Assembly: GCA_029263455.1 (NCBI GenBank)
Contig: JAJCXM010000008.1
Coordinates: forward strand, 682,001-746,000
Length of the DNA: 64,000 nt
Reading direction: 5' to 3'
DNA from: Holophagae bacterium
GTDB lineage: Bacteria > Acidobacteriota > Holophagae > Acanthopleuribacterales > Acanthopleuribacteraceae
Position 1 is the stretch's first letter. Each line of letters opens with the position of its first letter. Below the pieces are notes generated by a model. That model saw only the letters and a program-made list of their open reading frames with translations, ran no database searches and had not been told where the DNA came from. A program made the position numbers and the translations under genes. Of the stretch, positions 8,979-18,913 are shown in pieces.

Positions 8979-10523
8979 TTAATCTTTAGTGAGCACGAGT
9001 TCTGTTTCAGTAATAAGAATATCACCATCAGGTAATTCAATTTCAGCGCGTAGCTGATAAACACCTTGTTTTAACTTAGAAGTACTGATTTCTGGATGGC
9101 AAATAACGGCTCCAGTTCCCAGCGCTGTCATTTCTTCTGGATACAAATTCCAACTTTTAACGATTTGGTCTCCGGCTACGATCATGATGCGTATGTCTTT
9201 CAATTGAGGCTCGTTATCCAGGTGCACGAATTCGAACATCGGATAGATCCGATCACCAATGAGAACCCGATGATTTAGCTTGGGTGAATAGGCGCGGTCT
9301 CTAAGTTTAAGGTTCGCTTCCTTCGGGTCAACATCAGGGACCATCAATACCACTGGCGTAATGCCAGGACGTTCTGTCGGCAAGCCATCGATTCGGATTG
9401 GAAGCTCCCAATACGAGACGCTGCCCTGACCGCTCTTGATTTGAACCTGAGCGACGTAGTTACCGGGTTCGATGAGTTTCGCTACCTCGTGGGCAAAATG
9501 TTTTTGTCGATCTAAGGCGCCTTGGTTGGGAAATACAAGTTCTTGATTGCGTGTATCTGCGACAATTTGTTGCCCTTTGTCATTGGTAATGGCGTATCGC
9601 ATCTCAAATGTTGCGTTAATCGTCTTCTCTTTAGTAGTGGTCATTCCAGTTAATGGAAAGCCAAAACGCATGATGACCAGTGATTTTCCGGCCGCACTGA
9701 AGAATTGAGCACTGTTGCCTTCAATGTTAAGCGGATTTCCGATGTCGTTATTGAAGACAGTACGGCTACTGGTGGCCATTGCTTTAGCGACGGGAACAGG
9801 TAATGGTTTGCTTTCAATGACGTTCTTGGTCGACGACGATTCGCCTTCATCGTCAATCATATCGTCCATGTCTTCGTCACCAGTAAGAGGCTGAAGATCG
9901 GTAACTTCTACCGATTTGCTAGGTGCCTGTTCGAGTTCTGGGTGGATAACGAAATCGTATTTGATGCGTCGCAGCAACCGGTCTAGTTGAGCGTCTACCA
10001 AGGCAACATAGTCACCAAATGAATTTTTGGGGATCATTTGCACAATAGCGCGTCGACGCCCATTGCCAAAATCAATATCGTTGTAGACCCACAGTTCTGG
10101 TGGGTATTGAGGAAAAGAGTTGCGGTAGTTAAATCCCACCAACATAGGATCCGCGCGAAACTCGACTTTGTCGGGTTGGCCTAACAACATATAAACAAAT
10201 CCGCGATCTGTTCTGGGTGGTCGACCGACGAATTCGCGGTAGTGGGTGGCCACGTAATCCATGCGCGCGAAATATTCATCCTTAAAGGGATTGATCCCGT
10301 CAGTTAGGTCTGGGTCGCGTTTGGCCCAGAACAGATCGATGAAGTCTTGACGGTCAATGTGGGTACTGCACTTCTTTTTGAAATACTTGCGTTCGTCAGC
10401 AGTGATGATGAGCTCGACTGTTTTTAACCATGCCTTCTCGTCGTCATTGAGTGGCAATCGTCCGGCCAAAATGGGTGCTGTGAAAAAGGCCAGTACAATC
10501 ATAATTTTAATGGTGGTTTTCAT
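8979..10523 (-). CDS. GWxTD-domain exported protein
   Basis: The 514-residue protein starts at ATG behind GGGAGG and has a clear signal peptide (residues 1-20, ending ILAG). Residues about 30-175 match the GWxTD domain described from Acidobacteria and Bacteroidetes: FIDLFWAKRDPDLTDGINPFKDEYFARM, then RGFVYMLLGQPD and PPELWVYND. Residues about 215-260 are an acidic, Ser-rich linker. The C-terminal half looks beta-rich, with MRFGFPLTGM and PGNYVAQVQI as in GWxTD-associated modules. The function is unknown but is presumed envelope-associated. It is the first gene of the operon that ends with modABC. Confidence 0.85.
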   Translation of the reverse strand: MKTTIKIMIVLAFFTAPILAGRLPLNDDEKAWLKTVELIITADERKYFKKKCSTHIDRQDFIDLFWAKRDPDLTDGINPFKDEYFARMDYVATHYREFVGRPPRTDRGFVYMLLGQPDKVEFRADPMLVGFNYRNSFPQYPPELWVYNDIDFGNGRRRAIVQMIPKNSFGDYVALVDAQLDRLLRRIKYDFVIHPELEQAPSKSVEVTDLQPLTGDEDMDDMIDDEGESSSTKNVIESKPLPVPVAKAMATSSRTVFNNDIGNPLNIEGNSAQFFSAAGKSLVIMRFGFPLTGMTTTKEKTINATFEMRYAITNDKGQQIVADTRNQELVFPNQGALDRQKHFAHEVAKLIEPGNYVAQVQIKSGQGSVSYWELPIRIDGLPTERPGITPVVLMVPDVDPKEANLKLRDRAYSPKLNHRVLIGDRIYPMFEFVHLDNEPQLKDIRIMIVAGDQIVKSWNLYPEEMTALGTGAVICHPEISTSKLKQGVYQLRAEIELPDGDILITETELVLTKD

Positions 10524-10747
10524 GAGGACCTCCCGATGGGATCATTACGAAACATCACCAAGCATATGCTTTGCCAAGTTTCGATTTGTACCGCTCAGGT
10601 GAGTGTAGCTTAAAAATAGCGCGCATAGGATACCGATTTTGTCCTTCTTTGTGGACGCATCTGTCGCGTGATGATAAATGACTCGTACACGACAAATCTT
10701 CGACAACGTTGAATCAACATAGCACCTTAGGCGAAGCTACTGGTAGA

Positions 10748-11995
10748 ATGGCCCACGGATTCAACATGAATGCATTAACCGACGAGCACAAATCGATTCG
10801 GGTGTTGTTATTGCAACCCGATCTCGACCTGGCACAGGTCGCCACCGATAATCTGCGCCTTCTGGGCGTTTCAGATATGGAGTGTGTTGCCAACGGCATT
10901 GAATGTATTGCCTGTTTTGAATCGTATCGCCCACATTTGGTCATCTTAGATGCAGATGGCGATGATATGCCCGCTCGTTTCATCCTCCAGGCGATGAAAC
11001 AATTAGACCCGACGTCGCGGGCCGTACTTTGGGCTGTTTCAAGTGCTAAAGGCGCCATTGCTGAGGCACGCACCATCGGCGCAGTTGGAACCGTTTCCTT
11101 CCCGCTCGACCATAAATCCTTGACCCAATTATTGGAGTCTGACCCCATCGATCAACCTCTGAGCAATGACGAGACAATTCAGGGTTTTGTAGATGATTCA
11201 GCTTCGTTGTGGAACTACCAAGGAGAAGCAGGGGACTCGCTGGCGATTGAAGCCGCCGAAATCAATCAGCGCCGTAAATTCCAGCATTCTGGGGACCTGA
11301 AAGTGGTGGGTAACTTACGCAGCGTTGAGTTACTCGAGGTTACAGGACGGTTAGAGGTACAAGGTAATGTCGTCGACTCACACGTTAGGTGCCGAGGCGA
11401 TATGTTTGTCTTCGGAGGCATTATTGGCTGTAACAAAATGGGCGTTTTCGCGCGGCGCATGCTTGAGGTTGTGCGCATTAAGGAATCAACCATTGTCTGC
11501 GGCGGCACGCTCTTGTTAGGAGAGACTTGCGAAAACTCAGTGGTCAATGTGGCAGGGCGCATGATCGGCAAATCAAGATCAAGTGTCTTGGCCGGCGGTA
11601 AGGCTCGTGTCGGTGAACACATGATGATGGGCATCATGGGCGATGAAGATGCCTGCAGCACCGAAGTTGAATTGGCGGCCAACATCTTTTTTCAGCATTG
11701 GGCTGAGTCCCGTCGCAAATTGTTTGTGGAAGGCCAAGCAAGGTGTGAAATCAAAGCGGACCGTGTCCAATGGTTTGAACAACAAGTTGCCAGTCGAAAG
11801 TTTTTTATTGAACAGGCCGACCTCTTTGCTCAATGGATCTATCCAGGCGTGAAGGTTCGCATTGCCGATGAAGAGGAGCTCGTCATACAGCCTTGCTCCT
11901 CGCCGGTTAGAGTGCACAATAGAATTGATAGCGATGGAGAAAGCGGCATCGCTTTTGAACGACGCGCTCAACCTTTCGTCATTACTACTCTATAA
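10748..11995 (+). CDS. Degenerate receiver domain fused to a FapA-like polymer-forming beta-solenoid
   Basis: The N-terminal 120 residues look like a response-regulator receiver. The strand IRVLLLQPD opens it and LVILDADGDDMP carries the phospho-acceptor-like Asp. However, the usual acidic pair is replaced by QP, and the usual Lys-Pro is Phe-Pro (VSFPLD), so normal phosphorylation is doubtful. After a linker, about 150 residues of short Gly/Val repeats (VTGRLEVQGNV, CRGDMFVFGGIIG, NVAGRMIG) form a right-handed solenoid of the FapA/DUF342 or bactofilin type. A charged C-terminal tail follows. The start is uncertain: ATG 10748, ATG 10766 or TTG 10709, none with a strong ribosome-binding site. 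It may be a scaffold or localisation protein. Confidence 0.7.
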   Translation: MAHGFNMNALTDEHKSIRVLLLQPDLDLAQVATDNLRLLGVSDMECVANGIECIACFESYRPHLVILDADGDDMPARFILQAMKQLDPTSRAVLWAVSSAKGAIAEARTIGAVGTVSFPLDHKSLTQLLESDPIDQPLSNDETIQGFVDDSASLWNYQGEAGDSLAIEAAEINQRRKFQHSGDLKVVGNLRSVELLEVTGRLEVQGNVVDSHVRCRGDMFVFGGIIGCNKMGVFARRMLEVVRIKESTIVCGGTLLLGETCENSVVNVAGRMIGKSRSSVLAGGKARVGEHMMMGIMGDEDACSTEVELAANIFFQHWAESRRKLFVEGQARCEIKADRVQWFEQQVASRKFFIEQADLFAQWIYPGVKVRIADEEELVIQPCSSPVRVHNRIDSDGESGIAFERRAQPFVITTL

Positions 11996-12026
11996 TAGGG
12001 TCTGTAGCGATGGAGGTATTGTGCCT

Positions 12027-12491
12027 ATGGGCTTTATAGATGAATTGTGTCAACTGCAAGAAGACGAAAGCTTGGATCTATGTCAAGTAAAGGAAATTGT
12101 GAGTCGGGCAACCTTTTGCCCTGAGGATTTACGCGAGTCGGCCCCCCAACAGCCTGAGCCCGACCATTACTCAAGAACATCGATCTATTCTTGTGATGCA
12201 TTTGAGGTTCTTGTCATTAGGTGGGCGCCGGAGGCTCAAACTACCCCACACAACCACGGCTGTGATAAGAGCTGCGGCGTGGCCGCAATTATTGAGGGCG
12301 GCATCACCAATCGCGTCTTCTGTATGCAAGAAAATGGCGTTAAGGAATTGGAATGTGAGCAATTTGAGGCGGGTTCGCTGATGGCCTTTGAAGAGGGCAT
12401 CATTCACCAGATGGAAAACTCAAAAGCTAATCAAGAGACTTTGAGCGTGCATGTCTATTTCCCAAAACTAAGTGATGTGACCCATTTTTGA
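12027..12491 (+). CDS. Cysteine-dioxygenase-type cupin protein
   Basis: The 154-residue protein fits the type I cysteine dioxygenase family, which oxidises a thiol with O2 at a non-heme Fe(II). The three expected iron ligands are present as His75 and His77 (TPHNHG) and His127 (GIIHQMEN), and LSVHVYFP near the C-terminus matches the family's closing motif. Whether it acts on cysteine, mercaptopropionate or another thiol cannot be read. GGAGG lies at 12012-12016; ATG 12027 has a spacing of 10, while GTG 12021 (spacing 4) is an alternative. A TATAAT at 11991-11996, over the stop of the preceding gene, may be its own -10. Confidence 0.8.
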   Translation: MGFIDELCQLQEDESLDLCQVKEIVSRATFCPEDLRESAPQQPEPDHYSRTSIYSCDAFEVLVIRWAPEAQTTPHNHGCDKSCGVAAIIEGGITNRVFCMQENGVKELECEQFEAGSLMAFEEGIIHQMENSKANQETLSVHVYFPKLSDVTHF

Positions 12492-12545
12492 CCAATTGAA
12501 AACTTCGGCATTGGCAAGCTCACGTGAATCGAGTAGAATACGTCC

Positions 12546-12587
12546 CTTCGCGACTTTATGCGGTCTTTAGCGCACGGAGTCGCGAAG
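12546..12587. repeat. Inverted repeat just upstream of the str-operon promoter
   Basis: Perfect 10-base arms CTTCGCGACT (12546-12555) and AGTCGCGAAG (12578-12587) can form a hairpin, with an inner TGCG/CGCA stem at 12559-12562 and 12571-12574. It ends 3 bases before the -35 box. No T-tract follows, so it is either a weak terminator for the cupin gene or an operator-like site. Confidence 0.6.
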
Positions 12588-12590
12588 TTG

Positions 12591-12619
12591 TTGACAGTGT
12601 GTAGGCCCCATGCTAGGAT
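12591..12619 (+). promoter_or_regulatory. Sigma70-type promoter of the ribosomal-protein block
   Basis: TTGACA at 12591-12596 and TAGGAT at 12614-12619 are separated by 17 bases, with TGC just before the -10. The predicted start is about 55 bases upstream of rpsL. This is the best promoter match I saw in the window. Confidence 0.75.
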
Positions 12620-12680
12620 CGCCGGGTTTGCGCGCACGTTTTGTGCCCTGTCGCAACATTGAACGAATGAGGAGATCATC

Positions 12681-13061
12681 GTGCCGACCATTAATCAGCT
12701 GATTCGCAAAGGCAGAGTCAAGCAAACCGCTAAAACGAAGTCTCCCGCGCTGCAATCGTGCCCGCAGCGTCGTGGGGTATGCACTCGTGTGTATACGACG
12801 ACGCCCAAGAAGCCTAATTCGGCTTTACGTAAAGTGGCCCGTGTTCGACTAACCAACGGAATTGAAGTTACTAGCTATATTCCTGGCGTAGGTCACAACT
12901 TGCAGGAGCACTCGATTGTATTGATTCGCGGTGGCCGTGTAAAAGATTTGCCGGGTGTGCGATACCACATTGTTCGTGGTTCGTTGGATTCGGTTGGCGT
13001 TGACGGTCGCAATCAGGCCCGCTCGAAATACGGTGCCAAGCGTCCTAAGGTTAAGAAGTAA
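12681..13061 (+). CDS. rpsL: 30S ribosomal protein S12
   Basis: S12 sits at the decoding centre of the 30S subunit. The 126-residue protein has the invariant [18 protein letters not shown] region around the streptomycin-sensitivity Lys and the GHNLQEHS and [11 protein letters not shown] loop; both key lysines appear wild-type. It starts at GTG 12681 behind TGAGGAGA. It is the first gene after the promoter at 12591 and leads rpsG by 17 bases, the standard str-operon order. Confidence 0.98.
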   Translation: MPTINQLIRKGRVKQTAKTKSPALQSCPQRRGVCTRVYTTTPKKPNSALRKVARVRLTNGIEVTSYIPGVGHNLQEHSIVLIRGGRVKDLPGVRYHIVRGSLDSVGVDGRNQARSKYGAKRPKVKK

Positions 13062-13078
13062 GGCGGGGAGTAGAAGTC

Positions 13079-13549
13079 ATGCCAAGAAGACGTAAAGTCG
13101 CGCCGCGCGAAGTAATTCCCGATCCCGTTTATAATTCGACGTTGTTGGCCAAGTTCATCAATTGCTTGATGAAGCAAGGCAAAAAATCAACGGCAGAGTC
13201 TATTCTTTACGGTGCGTTTGATATCGTAAAGACGAAAACGGGTGAAGATCCATTAAAAATATTCAAGAAAGGGCTTGATAACATTAGGCCAGCTCTTGAA
13301 GTTAAGTCTCGTCGTGTGGGTGGGGCAACCTATCAGGTTCCCATTGAAGTAAGCCCGCGCCGTCAACTATCACTTTCAATTCGATGGCTCATTGATTATT
13401 CCGTCTCTAGGGGCGAAAAAACCATGAGAGAAAAACTTGCTGCAGAGATACTCGAAGCAGCAAACAACCGCGGCAATGCCGTGAAGAAGAAGGAAGATAC
13501 GCACCGAATGGCCGACGCTAACAAAGCGTTTGCTCATTATCGTTGGTAA
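13079..13549 (+). CDS. rpsG: 30S ribosomal protein S7
   Basis: S7 nucleates assembly of the 30S head by binding the 3' major domain of 16S rRNA. The 156 residues match the family length, with [16 protein letters not shown] at the start, [16 protein letters not shown] in the middle and [21 protein letters not shown] at the end. It follows rpsL by 17 bases. A 179-base gap follows before fusA, longer than any other gap in the block. Confidence 0.98.
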   Translation: MPRRRKVAPREVIPDPVYNSTLLAKFINCLMKQGKKSTAESILYGAFDIVKTKTGEDPLKIFKKGLDNIRPALEVKSRRVGGATYQVPIEVSPRRQLSLSIRWLIDYSVSRGEKTMREKLAAEILEAANNRGNAVKKKEDTHRMADANKAFAHYRW

Positions 13550-13622
13550 GGAAGGTCAGTTAGGTCGTCCCTCGTTGGACAACCGCTGATACCGCCTCAT
13601 CACGGCCTTTTTCGCATAGGCA

Positions 13623-13655
13623 CAGGCAAGCAATGGTGCTGCGCTAACTTGCCTG
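13623..13655 (+). repeat. Hairpin in the rpsG-fusA spacer
   Basis: CAGGCAAG (13623-13630) and CTTGCCTG (13648-13655) form an 8-bp stem with a 17-base loop. No T-tract follows. It may be an mRNA regulatory or processing site within the str transcript. Confidence 0.45.
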
Positions 13656-13728
13656 GATAAAAATTTGTAAGAAAACCAAATTCCGACCGGTCCCTTGGGG
13701 CTGGAATGATTTTGTGAGGATTTGTCCT

Positions 13729-15813
13729 GTGGCTCGAACTATGTCACTAGACCACATCCGTAACATCGGGATTATGGCGCACATCGATGCAGGGAAAACG
13801 ACCGTAACCGAGCGTATTCTCTACTTCACAGGTGTGAATCATAAGATCGGTGAAGTTCATCATGGCACCGCCACGATGGATTGGATGGAGCAGGAGCAAG
13901 AGCGAGGCATCACAATTACCAGTGCTGCCACCACTTGTCATTGGTCCAACGTGCGGATAAATATTATTGATACCCCTGGTCACGTGGACTTCACGGCCGA
14001 GGTCGAGCGCTCGTTGCGAGTGCTGGATGGTGCTGTAGCTGTTTTTGACTCGGTAGCTGGTGTTGAGCCGCAATCTGAGACGGTTTGGCGGCAAGCCAAT
14101 CGTTATAGTGTTCCGCGCATCGCTTTTGTGAATAAGATCGATCGTGTCGGCACCGACTTTGAGCGCACGGTTGAAATGATGCGTGAGCGGTTGGGTGCGA
14201 ATCCGGTGCCTGTGCAATTGCCGCTCGGTATGGAAGATGAGCATGTTGGTGTCATTGATTTAGTTCGAATGAAGGCGCTCGTCTGGGAAAGCGATAGTCA
14301 AGATGCTCGCATCGAGACGATCGAGATTCCAGAGGAACACCTTGAGCGTGCCATAAAGGCACGCGAGTTTATGGTGGAACACGTAGCTGAAAAGAATGAT
14401 GCCTTGTTAGCTGTTTATCTGGAGCAAGGTGATTTGAGCGAAGCGGAGCTGGTGTCTGGATTAAGGTCTGCGACGCTTAAGCTGCAGTTAACGCCCGTTT
14501 TGTGTGGCTCAGCACTTAAGAATAAGGGTATTCAGCCCTTGTTAGATGCGGTTGAGGCTTATTTGCCTAGCCCTAGTGACATTGTGGCCATTACTGGCCA
14601 TGCAGAGGATTCCGACGCTGAATTGCAGCGCCACCCAGTTGACGAGGAGCCGTTTTCGGCTCTTGTTTTTAAGATCGTAAGTGATCCCTACGTCGGAAGT
14701 TTGGCGTTTGTTCGCGTGTATTCAGGTGTTGCTCGTGTCGGTGAAACTGTTTATTTAGTGAATGGTAAGAAGAAAGAACGACTAGGTCGTCTTTTGCAGT
14801 TACATGCAAATAAACGCGAAGATATACAGGAAATTCGTACCGGTGATATTGCCGCTGTCTCGGGTTTCAAGTTTGTCGTCACCGGTGACACAGTTACTGA
14901 CCCCAAGGCACCTATCATCTTGGAGCGCATGGACTTTCCAGATCCGGTCATTCATATTGCTATTGAGCCTAAGACGAAGGCGGATGAAGAAAAGCTCAAT
15001 GCGACTCTGAAGCGGCTCGCTCAAGAGGATCCTACTTTTTTGGTTCGTGTCGATTCAGATTCTGGTCAAACGATCATATCGGGTATGGGCGAACTGCATT
15101 TGGAAGTTTTGGTTGATCGTATGGTCCGTGAGTTTAACGTCGAAGCCAATGTGGGCAAACCCCAGGTGGCTTATCGAGAGACGATTTCCAAAAAGGCGGT
15201 CGTTGAAGAACAATACGAGCGTCACATGGCGGGCAAGAATTTGTTTGCGTCGATTCGCTTGCAGATCGAACCGGCCGAGCGCGGCGTAGGTACAAGTTTT
15301 GTTAGCCGTTTGCAGGCCGAGCAGCTACCAGCCAGTTTTGTAAAGGCCGTCGAAGAGGGCGTCCTTCAGTCGTCAAGATCCGGTGTTTTGGCTGGTTATG
15401 AGTTGATGGATGTGAAGGCGACGATGTTGGATGCTCATTTTCGAGTCGAAGAATCCAACGAAATATCATTTAAAACGGCTGCAGCGATCGCTCTCAAGCG
15501 TGCGTTGCGAGAGGCCGGTCCGGTCATTTTAGAACCGGTCATGGACGTGGATGTTGTCACGCCAGAAGACTACACCGGTGCGGTAGTTAATGATTTAAAT
15601 GCGCGAAAAGGCCGCATTCAGAGCATTGAATCGCGCCAAAATGCACAATTGGTAACGGCAGAGGTTGCGTTAGCGCAGATGTTCGGTTACTCTACTGCGC
15701 TGCGCTCTTTATCGCAAGGGCGTGCGAGTTACTCCATGGAGTTCGCTCGTTACGAGGAAGCGCCCAAAGACGTTCAAGAACGATTCGCCCCGCAACAGCT
15801 GTTGATGGAATAG
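13729..15813 (+). CDS. fusA: Elongation factor G
   Basis: EF-G is the GTPase that drives ribosomal translocation. The 694-residue protein carries G1 [10 protein letters not shown]2 region [11 protein letters not shown]3 DTPGHVDF and G4 NKIDR, followed by domains II-V in full length, ending [15 protein letters not shown] place the start at GTG 13729, which has TGAGGA 8 bases upstream; ATG 13741 would leave a spacing of 20. The usual downstream neighbour tuf is absent, and rpsJ begins 14 bases after the stop. Confidence 0.98.
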   Translation: MARTMSLDHIRNIGIMAHIDAGKTTVTERILYFTGVNHKIGEVHHGTATMDWMEQEQERGITITSAATTCHWSNVRINIIDTPGHVDFTAEVERSLRVLDGAVAVFDSVAGVEPQSETVWRQANRYSVPRIAFVNKIDRVGTDFERTVEMMRERLGANPVPVQLPLGMEDEHVGVIDLVRMKALVWESDSQDARIETIEIPEEHLERAIKAREFMVEHVAEKNDALLAVYLEQGDLSEAELVSGLRSATLKLQLTPVLCGSALKNKGIQPLLDAVEAYLPSPSDIVAITGHAEDSDAELQRHPVDEEPFSALVFKIVSDPYVGSLAFVRVYSGVARVGETVYLVNGKKKERLGRLLQLHANKREDIQEIRTGDIAAVSGFKFVVTGDTVTDPKAPIILERMDFPDPVIHIAIEPKTKADEEKLNATLKRLAQEDPTFLVRVDSDSGQTIISGMGELHLEVLVDRMVREFNVEANVGKPQVAYRETISKKAVVEEQYERHMAGKNLFASIRLQIEPAERGVGTSFVSRLQAEQLPASFVKAVEEGVLQSSRSGVLAGYELMDVKATMLDAHFRVEESNEISFKTAAAIALKRALREAGPVILEPVMDVDVVTPEDYTGAVVNDLNARKGRIQSIESRQNAQLVTAEVALAQMFGYSTALRSLSQGRASYSMEFARYEEAPKDVQERFAPQQLLME

Positions 15814-15827
15814 TGTGAGGAGACCCC

Positions 15828-16151
15828 ATGATCAATGAAACGATACGGATTAGGCTCAAAGCCTACGATCACCGCATTTTGGATCAGTCCACAAAGCAAA
15901 TTGTGGATACGGCCAAGCGGACCGGTGCTGTGATTGCAGGACCCATTCCCCTGCCAACACGAATCCGGAAGTACACCGTTCTGCGTTCGCCGCACGTCGA
16001 TAAGAAGTCGCGCGAACAATTCGAGATGCGGACCCACAAGCGTCTGCTCGATATTCTGGAACCCACTCCGCAAACCGTGGAAGCGCTGATGAAGCTCGAC
16101 CTACCAGCGGGTGTTGATGTTGAAATCAAAGCGTTTGGGAAAGAAAAATAG
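15828..16151 (+). CDS. rpsJ: 30S ribosomal protein S10
   Basis: S10 belongs to the 30S head and also pairs with NusB/NusG in antitermination. The 107-residue sequence has the family's [15 protein letters not shown] start, [29 protein letters not shown] core and THKRLLDI segment, with a few extra C-terminal residues. It has TGAGGAG upstream and follows fusA directly, fusing the str and S10 clusters. Confidence 0.98.
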   Translation: MINETIRIRLKAYDHRILDQSTKQIVDTAKRTGAVIAGPIPLPTRIRKYTVLRSPHVDKKSREQFEMRTHKRLLDILEPTPQTVEALMKLDLPAGVDVEIKAFGKEK

Positions 16152-16186
16152 GCTCCCGGTAACGAGAGTGCGTGAGGTAACGAAGC

Positions 16187-16810
16187 ATGATTAAGGGACT
16201 CATCGGTAAAAAAATAGGTATGACTCAAGTCTACGACGAACTAGGTCGGGTCATTCCTGTCACCGTTCTAGAGGCGGGACCGTGTGTTATCACTCAAGTG
16301 AAAACATCGGATCGCGATGGCTACAATGCCATTCAAGTTGGATTAGTTGAAAGCAATGTGCCTAAAGACTTCTCGAAAGGGGAGCGCGGACATTTGGACA
16401 AAAACGGGATTGCGCCCATGCGGCACCTGAGTGAATTTCGGTTAACGGAAGCATCGCAAGTAAAAGTAGGTGATCAAGTTTTGGCCACCGTTTTTGAAAA
16501 AAGCGACATGCTTACGGTAACGGGTACTTCAAAGGGTAAAGGCTTCCAAGGGGTAGTTCGACGGTACGGCTTCGGCGGTGGTCGCATGACTCACGGTAGT
16601 CACCATCACCGTGCTCCGGGATCCATCGGGCAGTGTGCCACGCCTTCGCGCGTCTTTCCGGGTAAAAAAATGCCCGGCCAAATGGGAAATAAGCGCGTGA
16701 CGGTTAAAAACCTCGAGGTTGTTCAGATTATCGAGGAAAAGAATTTGATTTTGGTCAAGGGTGCAGTGCCAGGCTCCAAGGGCGGCATCGTGACCATTCG
16801 CACGAGTTAA
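16187..16810 (+). CDS. rplC: 50S ribosomal protein L3
   Basis: L3 is an early-assembly 50S protein whose extension reaches the peptidyl-transferase centre. The 207-residue sequence starts [17 protein letters not shown] and contains the conserved [15 protein letters not shown] and [12 protein letters not shown] segments, including the Gln of the [12 protein letters not shown] loop that PrmB methylates in other bacteria. It lies between rpsJ and rplD in the standard S10 order. Confidence 0.98.
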   Translation: MIKGLIGKKIGMTQVYDELGRVIPVTVLEAGPCVITQVKTSDRDGYNAIQVGLVESNVPKDFSKGERGHLDKNGIAPMRHLSEFRLTEASQVKVGDQVLATVFEKSDMLTVTGTSKGKGFQGVVRRYGFGGGRMTHGSHHHRAPGSIGQCATPSRVFPGKKMPGQMGNKRVTVKNLEVVQIIEEKNLILVKGAVPGSKGGIVTIRTS

Positions 16811-16822
16811 GGAGCGGTCGAC

Positions 16823-17449
16823 ATGGCTACTGCGGCAGTATTTACATTACAAAATAAAGAGGCTGGTGAAATCGAGTTACTCGATACCGTTTTTGCGGCA
16901 CCCGTCAACCGTCACCTCATGTGGGAAGCGGTCAATCACTATCTGGCTTGTGGCCGTGCTGGCACAGCTTCCACTAAGACCCGCGGCGAAGTTGCTGGTT
17001 CGGGGCGTAAGTTGTGGAAGCAAAAAGGTACTGGTCGGGCTCGTGTTGGCGATATTCGCACGCCCAAGTGGCGCGGCGGTGGTATCGTTCACGGACCCAA
17101 ACCAAGGGATTTTAGCTACGCTTTTCCTAAGAAAAAGAGACGTGGCGCCTTGCGTTCCGCTTTAAGCATGAAGCTGAACGATGGTCAGATCAAGATCATC
17201 GATAAGATGGAACTTGAATCGCACAAAACCAAGGCCTTCGCTCAAGTCATTGGAAGCTTGTCAGAACATCCGCGTGCATTGATTGTGGATTCGCTCGAGA
17301 ATCGCAATTTGATGTTGGCGTCGCGCAATTTGCCGACTACCAAATATAGCTCGCCGAGTGCGTTGAACATTCATGACCTTCTGAAGTATGAGGCATTGAT
17401 CATCTCTGCCGAAGCGGTCAAGGAACTGCAGGAGGTATTGTCCAAATGA
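16823..17449 (+). CDS. rplD: 50S ribosomal protein L4
   Basis: L4 lines the peptide exit tunnel and in some bacteria represses its own operon. The 208-residue sequence has the long-loop segment TRGEVAGSGRKLWKQKGTGRARVGD and WRGGGIVHGPKPRDFSY, with FPKKKRRGALRSALS. It has a ribosome-binding site (AAGGAGCGG) directly after the rplC stop. It ends in a 4-base ATGA overlap with rplW. Confidence 0.98.
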   Translation: MATAAVFTLQNKEAGEIELLDTVFAAPVNRHLMWEAVNHYLACGRAGTASTKTRGEVAGSGRKLWKQKGTGRARVGDIRTPKWRGGGIVHGPKPRDFSYAFPKKKRRGALRSALSMKLNDGQIKIIDKMELESHKTKAFAQVIGSLSEHPRALIVDSLENRNLMLASRNLPTTKYSSPSALNIHDLLKYEALIISAEAVKELQEVLSK

Positions 17450-17742
17450 GTGAAAGACTATTTCAAATCCTACTCGCACCGCATTTGTCGGAAAAGGGTA
17501 TGGACCAAAAAGCGCGCCACAATGTACATGTTTTTCGTGTACGAACCGACGCGACCAAACTAGAAATCAAAAAAGCTGTCGAAAAGGCATTCGAGGTTAA
17601 AGTCGAAGCAGTTCGCACGGCCAATGTTGAGGGCAAGAAGCGCCGCGTAGGCCGCACCCAGGGGAAACGACCCAACTGGAAAAAAGCCTACGTCACCGTG
17701 AAACCCGGATCAGGAGAGATCGAGTACTTCGAAGGTACTTGA
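17446..17742 (+). CDS. rplW: 50S ribosomal protein L23
   Basis: L23 sits at the exit-tunnel mouth and docks trigger factor and SRP. The 98-residue sequence shows [10 protein letters not shown], the [21 protein letters not shown] helix and the [17 protein letters not shown] loop and strand. The start overlaps the rplD stop (ATGA), implying coupled translation. Confidence 0.98.
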   Translation: MSERLFQILLAPHLSEKGMDQKARHNVHVFRVRTDATKLEIKKAVEKAFEVKVEAVRTANVEGKKRRVGRTQGKRPNWKKAYVTVKPGSGEIEYFEGT

Positions 17743-17770
17743 TCTAACAGGCTCAACGAGGAGTATGGAT

Positions 17771-18595
17771 ATGGTTATGAAATCGTTTAAACCGACCTCA
17801 CCTGGCGTTCGCCAGTTGAAACTGCCGGTCAACGAAGGTCTGGCAAAAAATGGACCTCACAGATCGCTGACAGAAGGCCTGTCTCAACATGCCGGTCGTG
17901 ACAATAAGGGTCGAATCCGAATCCGCTTTCGCGGAGGACGCCACAAACGTCGTTATCGAGTCATCGATTTTAGACGTAATAAGTTGAATGTTCCCGGTAC
18001 GGTCGCGCAAATTGAGTATGATCCGAATAGATCATCACATATTGCTTTGATCAAATATGCCGACGGCGAATATGCCTACATACTTGCGGCACAAGGCCTT
18101 AAGGTTGGCGCGACAGTGATAGCGGGTCCTGAATCCGATATTTTGCCCGGCAATTCCATGCCTTTGCGCAATATTCCTGTAGGTACCCTGGTTCATAATA
18201 TTGAGCTAAAACCTGGCAAAGGCGGTCAGATGGCTCGCAGTGCCGGATCCTATGCTCAGTTGTTGGCCAAAGAGAACAATTACGCTACGTTGCGATTACC
18301 TTCGGGTGAAATGCGACTTGTGTTACTGGACTGTGTGGCCACGATCGGTCAGGTCGGTAACTCCGAACATGAGAACCGAAGCCTTGGTAAAGCCGGCCGT
18401 AAACGTTGGATGGGTTTCCGACCCCACAACCGCGGCGTCGTAATGAACCCTGTTGATCACCCCATGGGTGGTGGTGAAGGGCGTTCGTCGGGTGGCCGTC
18501 ACCCTTGTACACCTTGGGGTAAACCCACCAAGGGCTATCGCACACGCCGCAACAAACCGAGCGACAAGATGATCGTTCGGCGCCGCAAGAAATAG
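17771..18595 (+). CDS. rplB: 50S ribosomal protein L2
   Basis: L2 binds 23S rRNA and supports subunit joining and peptidyl transfer. The 274-residue length is standard. It contains [17 protein letters not shown] and the C-terminal [20 protein letters not shown] with the conserved His. I choose ATG 17771 because GAGGAG (17758-17763) lies 7 bases upstream; ATG 17765 would overlap that site too closely. Confidence 0.97.
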   Translation: MVMKSFKPTSPGVRQLKLPVNEGLAKNGPHRSLTEGLSQHAGRDNKGRIRIRFRGGRHKRRYRVIDFRRNKLNVPGTVAQIEYDPNRSSHIALIKYADGEYAYILAAQGLKVGATVIAGPESDILPGNSMPLRNIPVGTLVHNIELKPGKGGQMARSAGSYAQLLAKENNYATLRLPSGEMRLVLLDCVATIGQVGNSEHENRSLGKAGRKRWMGFRPHNRGVVMNPVDHPMGGGEGRSSGGRHPCTPWGKPTKGYRTRRNKPSDKMIVRRRKK

Positions 18596-18613
18596 GGTAG
18601 GGAAGGAGATACT

Positions 18614-18901
18614 ATGCCTCGTTCGTTGAAAAAAGGGCCTTTTATTGACTTGCATTTGGAAAAGAAAATAGAAGTCGCCCGAGAGAAACAAGACAATCGC
18701 GTGATCAAAACATGGTCTCGCCGATCGACGATCCTTCCCGAAATGGTCGGTTTGACGATTGCAGTTCACAATGGCCATAAGTTCATTCCGGTATATGTAT
18801 CGGAAAATATGGTCGGCCATAAGTTAGGCGAGTTTTCGCCAACGCGCTCATGGCGCGGTCATGCTGGCCAAAAAGACCAAAAAGGTTCTAGGCGGCGTTA
18901 G
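18614..18901 (+). CDS. rpsS: 30S ribosomal protein S19
   Basis: S19 is a 30S head protein near the A-site finger. The 95-residue sequence begins [18 protein letters not shown] and holds the [24 protein letters not shown] and [17 protein letters not shown] segments typical of the family. AAGGAG precedes the start. Confidence 0.98.
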   Translation: MPRSLKKGPFIDLHLEKKIEVAREKQDNRVIKTWSRRSTILPEMVGLTIAVHNGHKFIPVYVSENMVGHKLGEFSPTRSWRGHAGQKDQKGSRRR

Positions 18902-18913
18902 GAGGAGATGAAA

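Noticed and set aside
11266-11971. Two overlapping antisense frames in the receiver-solenoid gene
   Set aside because: No motif, no ribosome-binding site, and the sense frame has a clear repeat pattern.
13747-14244. 165-residue frame antisense to fusA
   Set aside because: Opposite strand of a highly conserved gene, with no recognisable motif.
18323-18820. 165-residue frame antisense to rplB and rpsS
   Set aside because: Explained by the codon pattern of the ribosomal genes on the plus strand.
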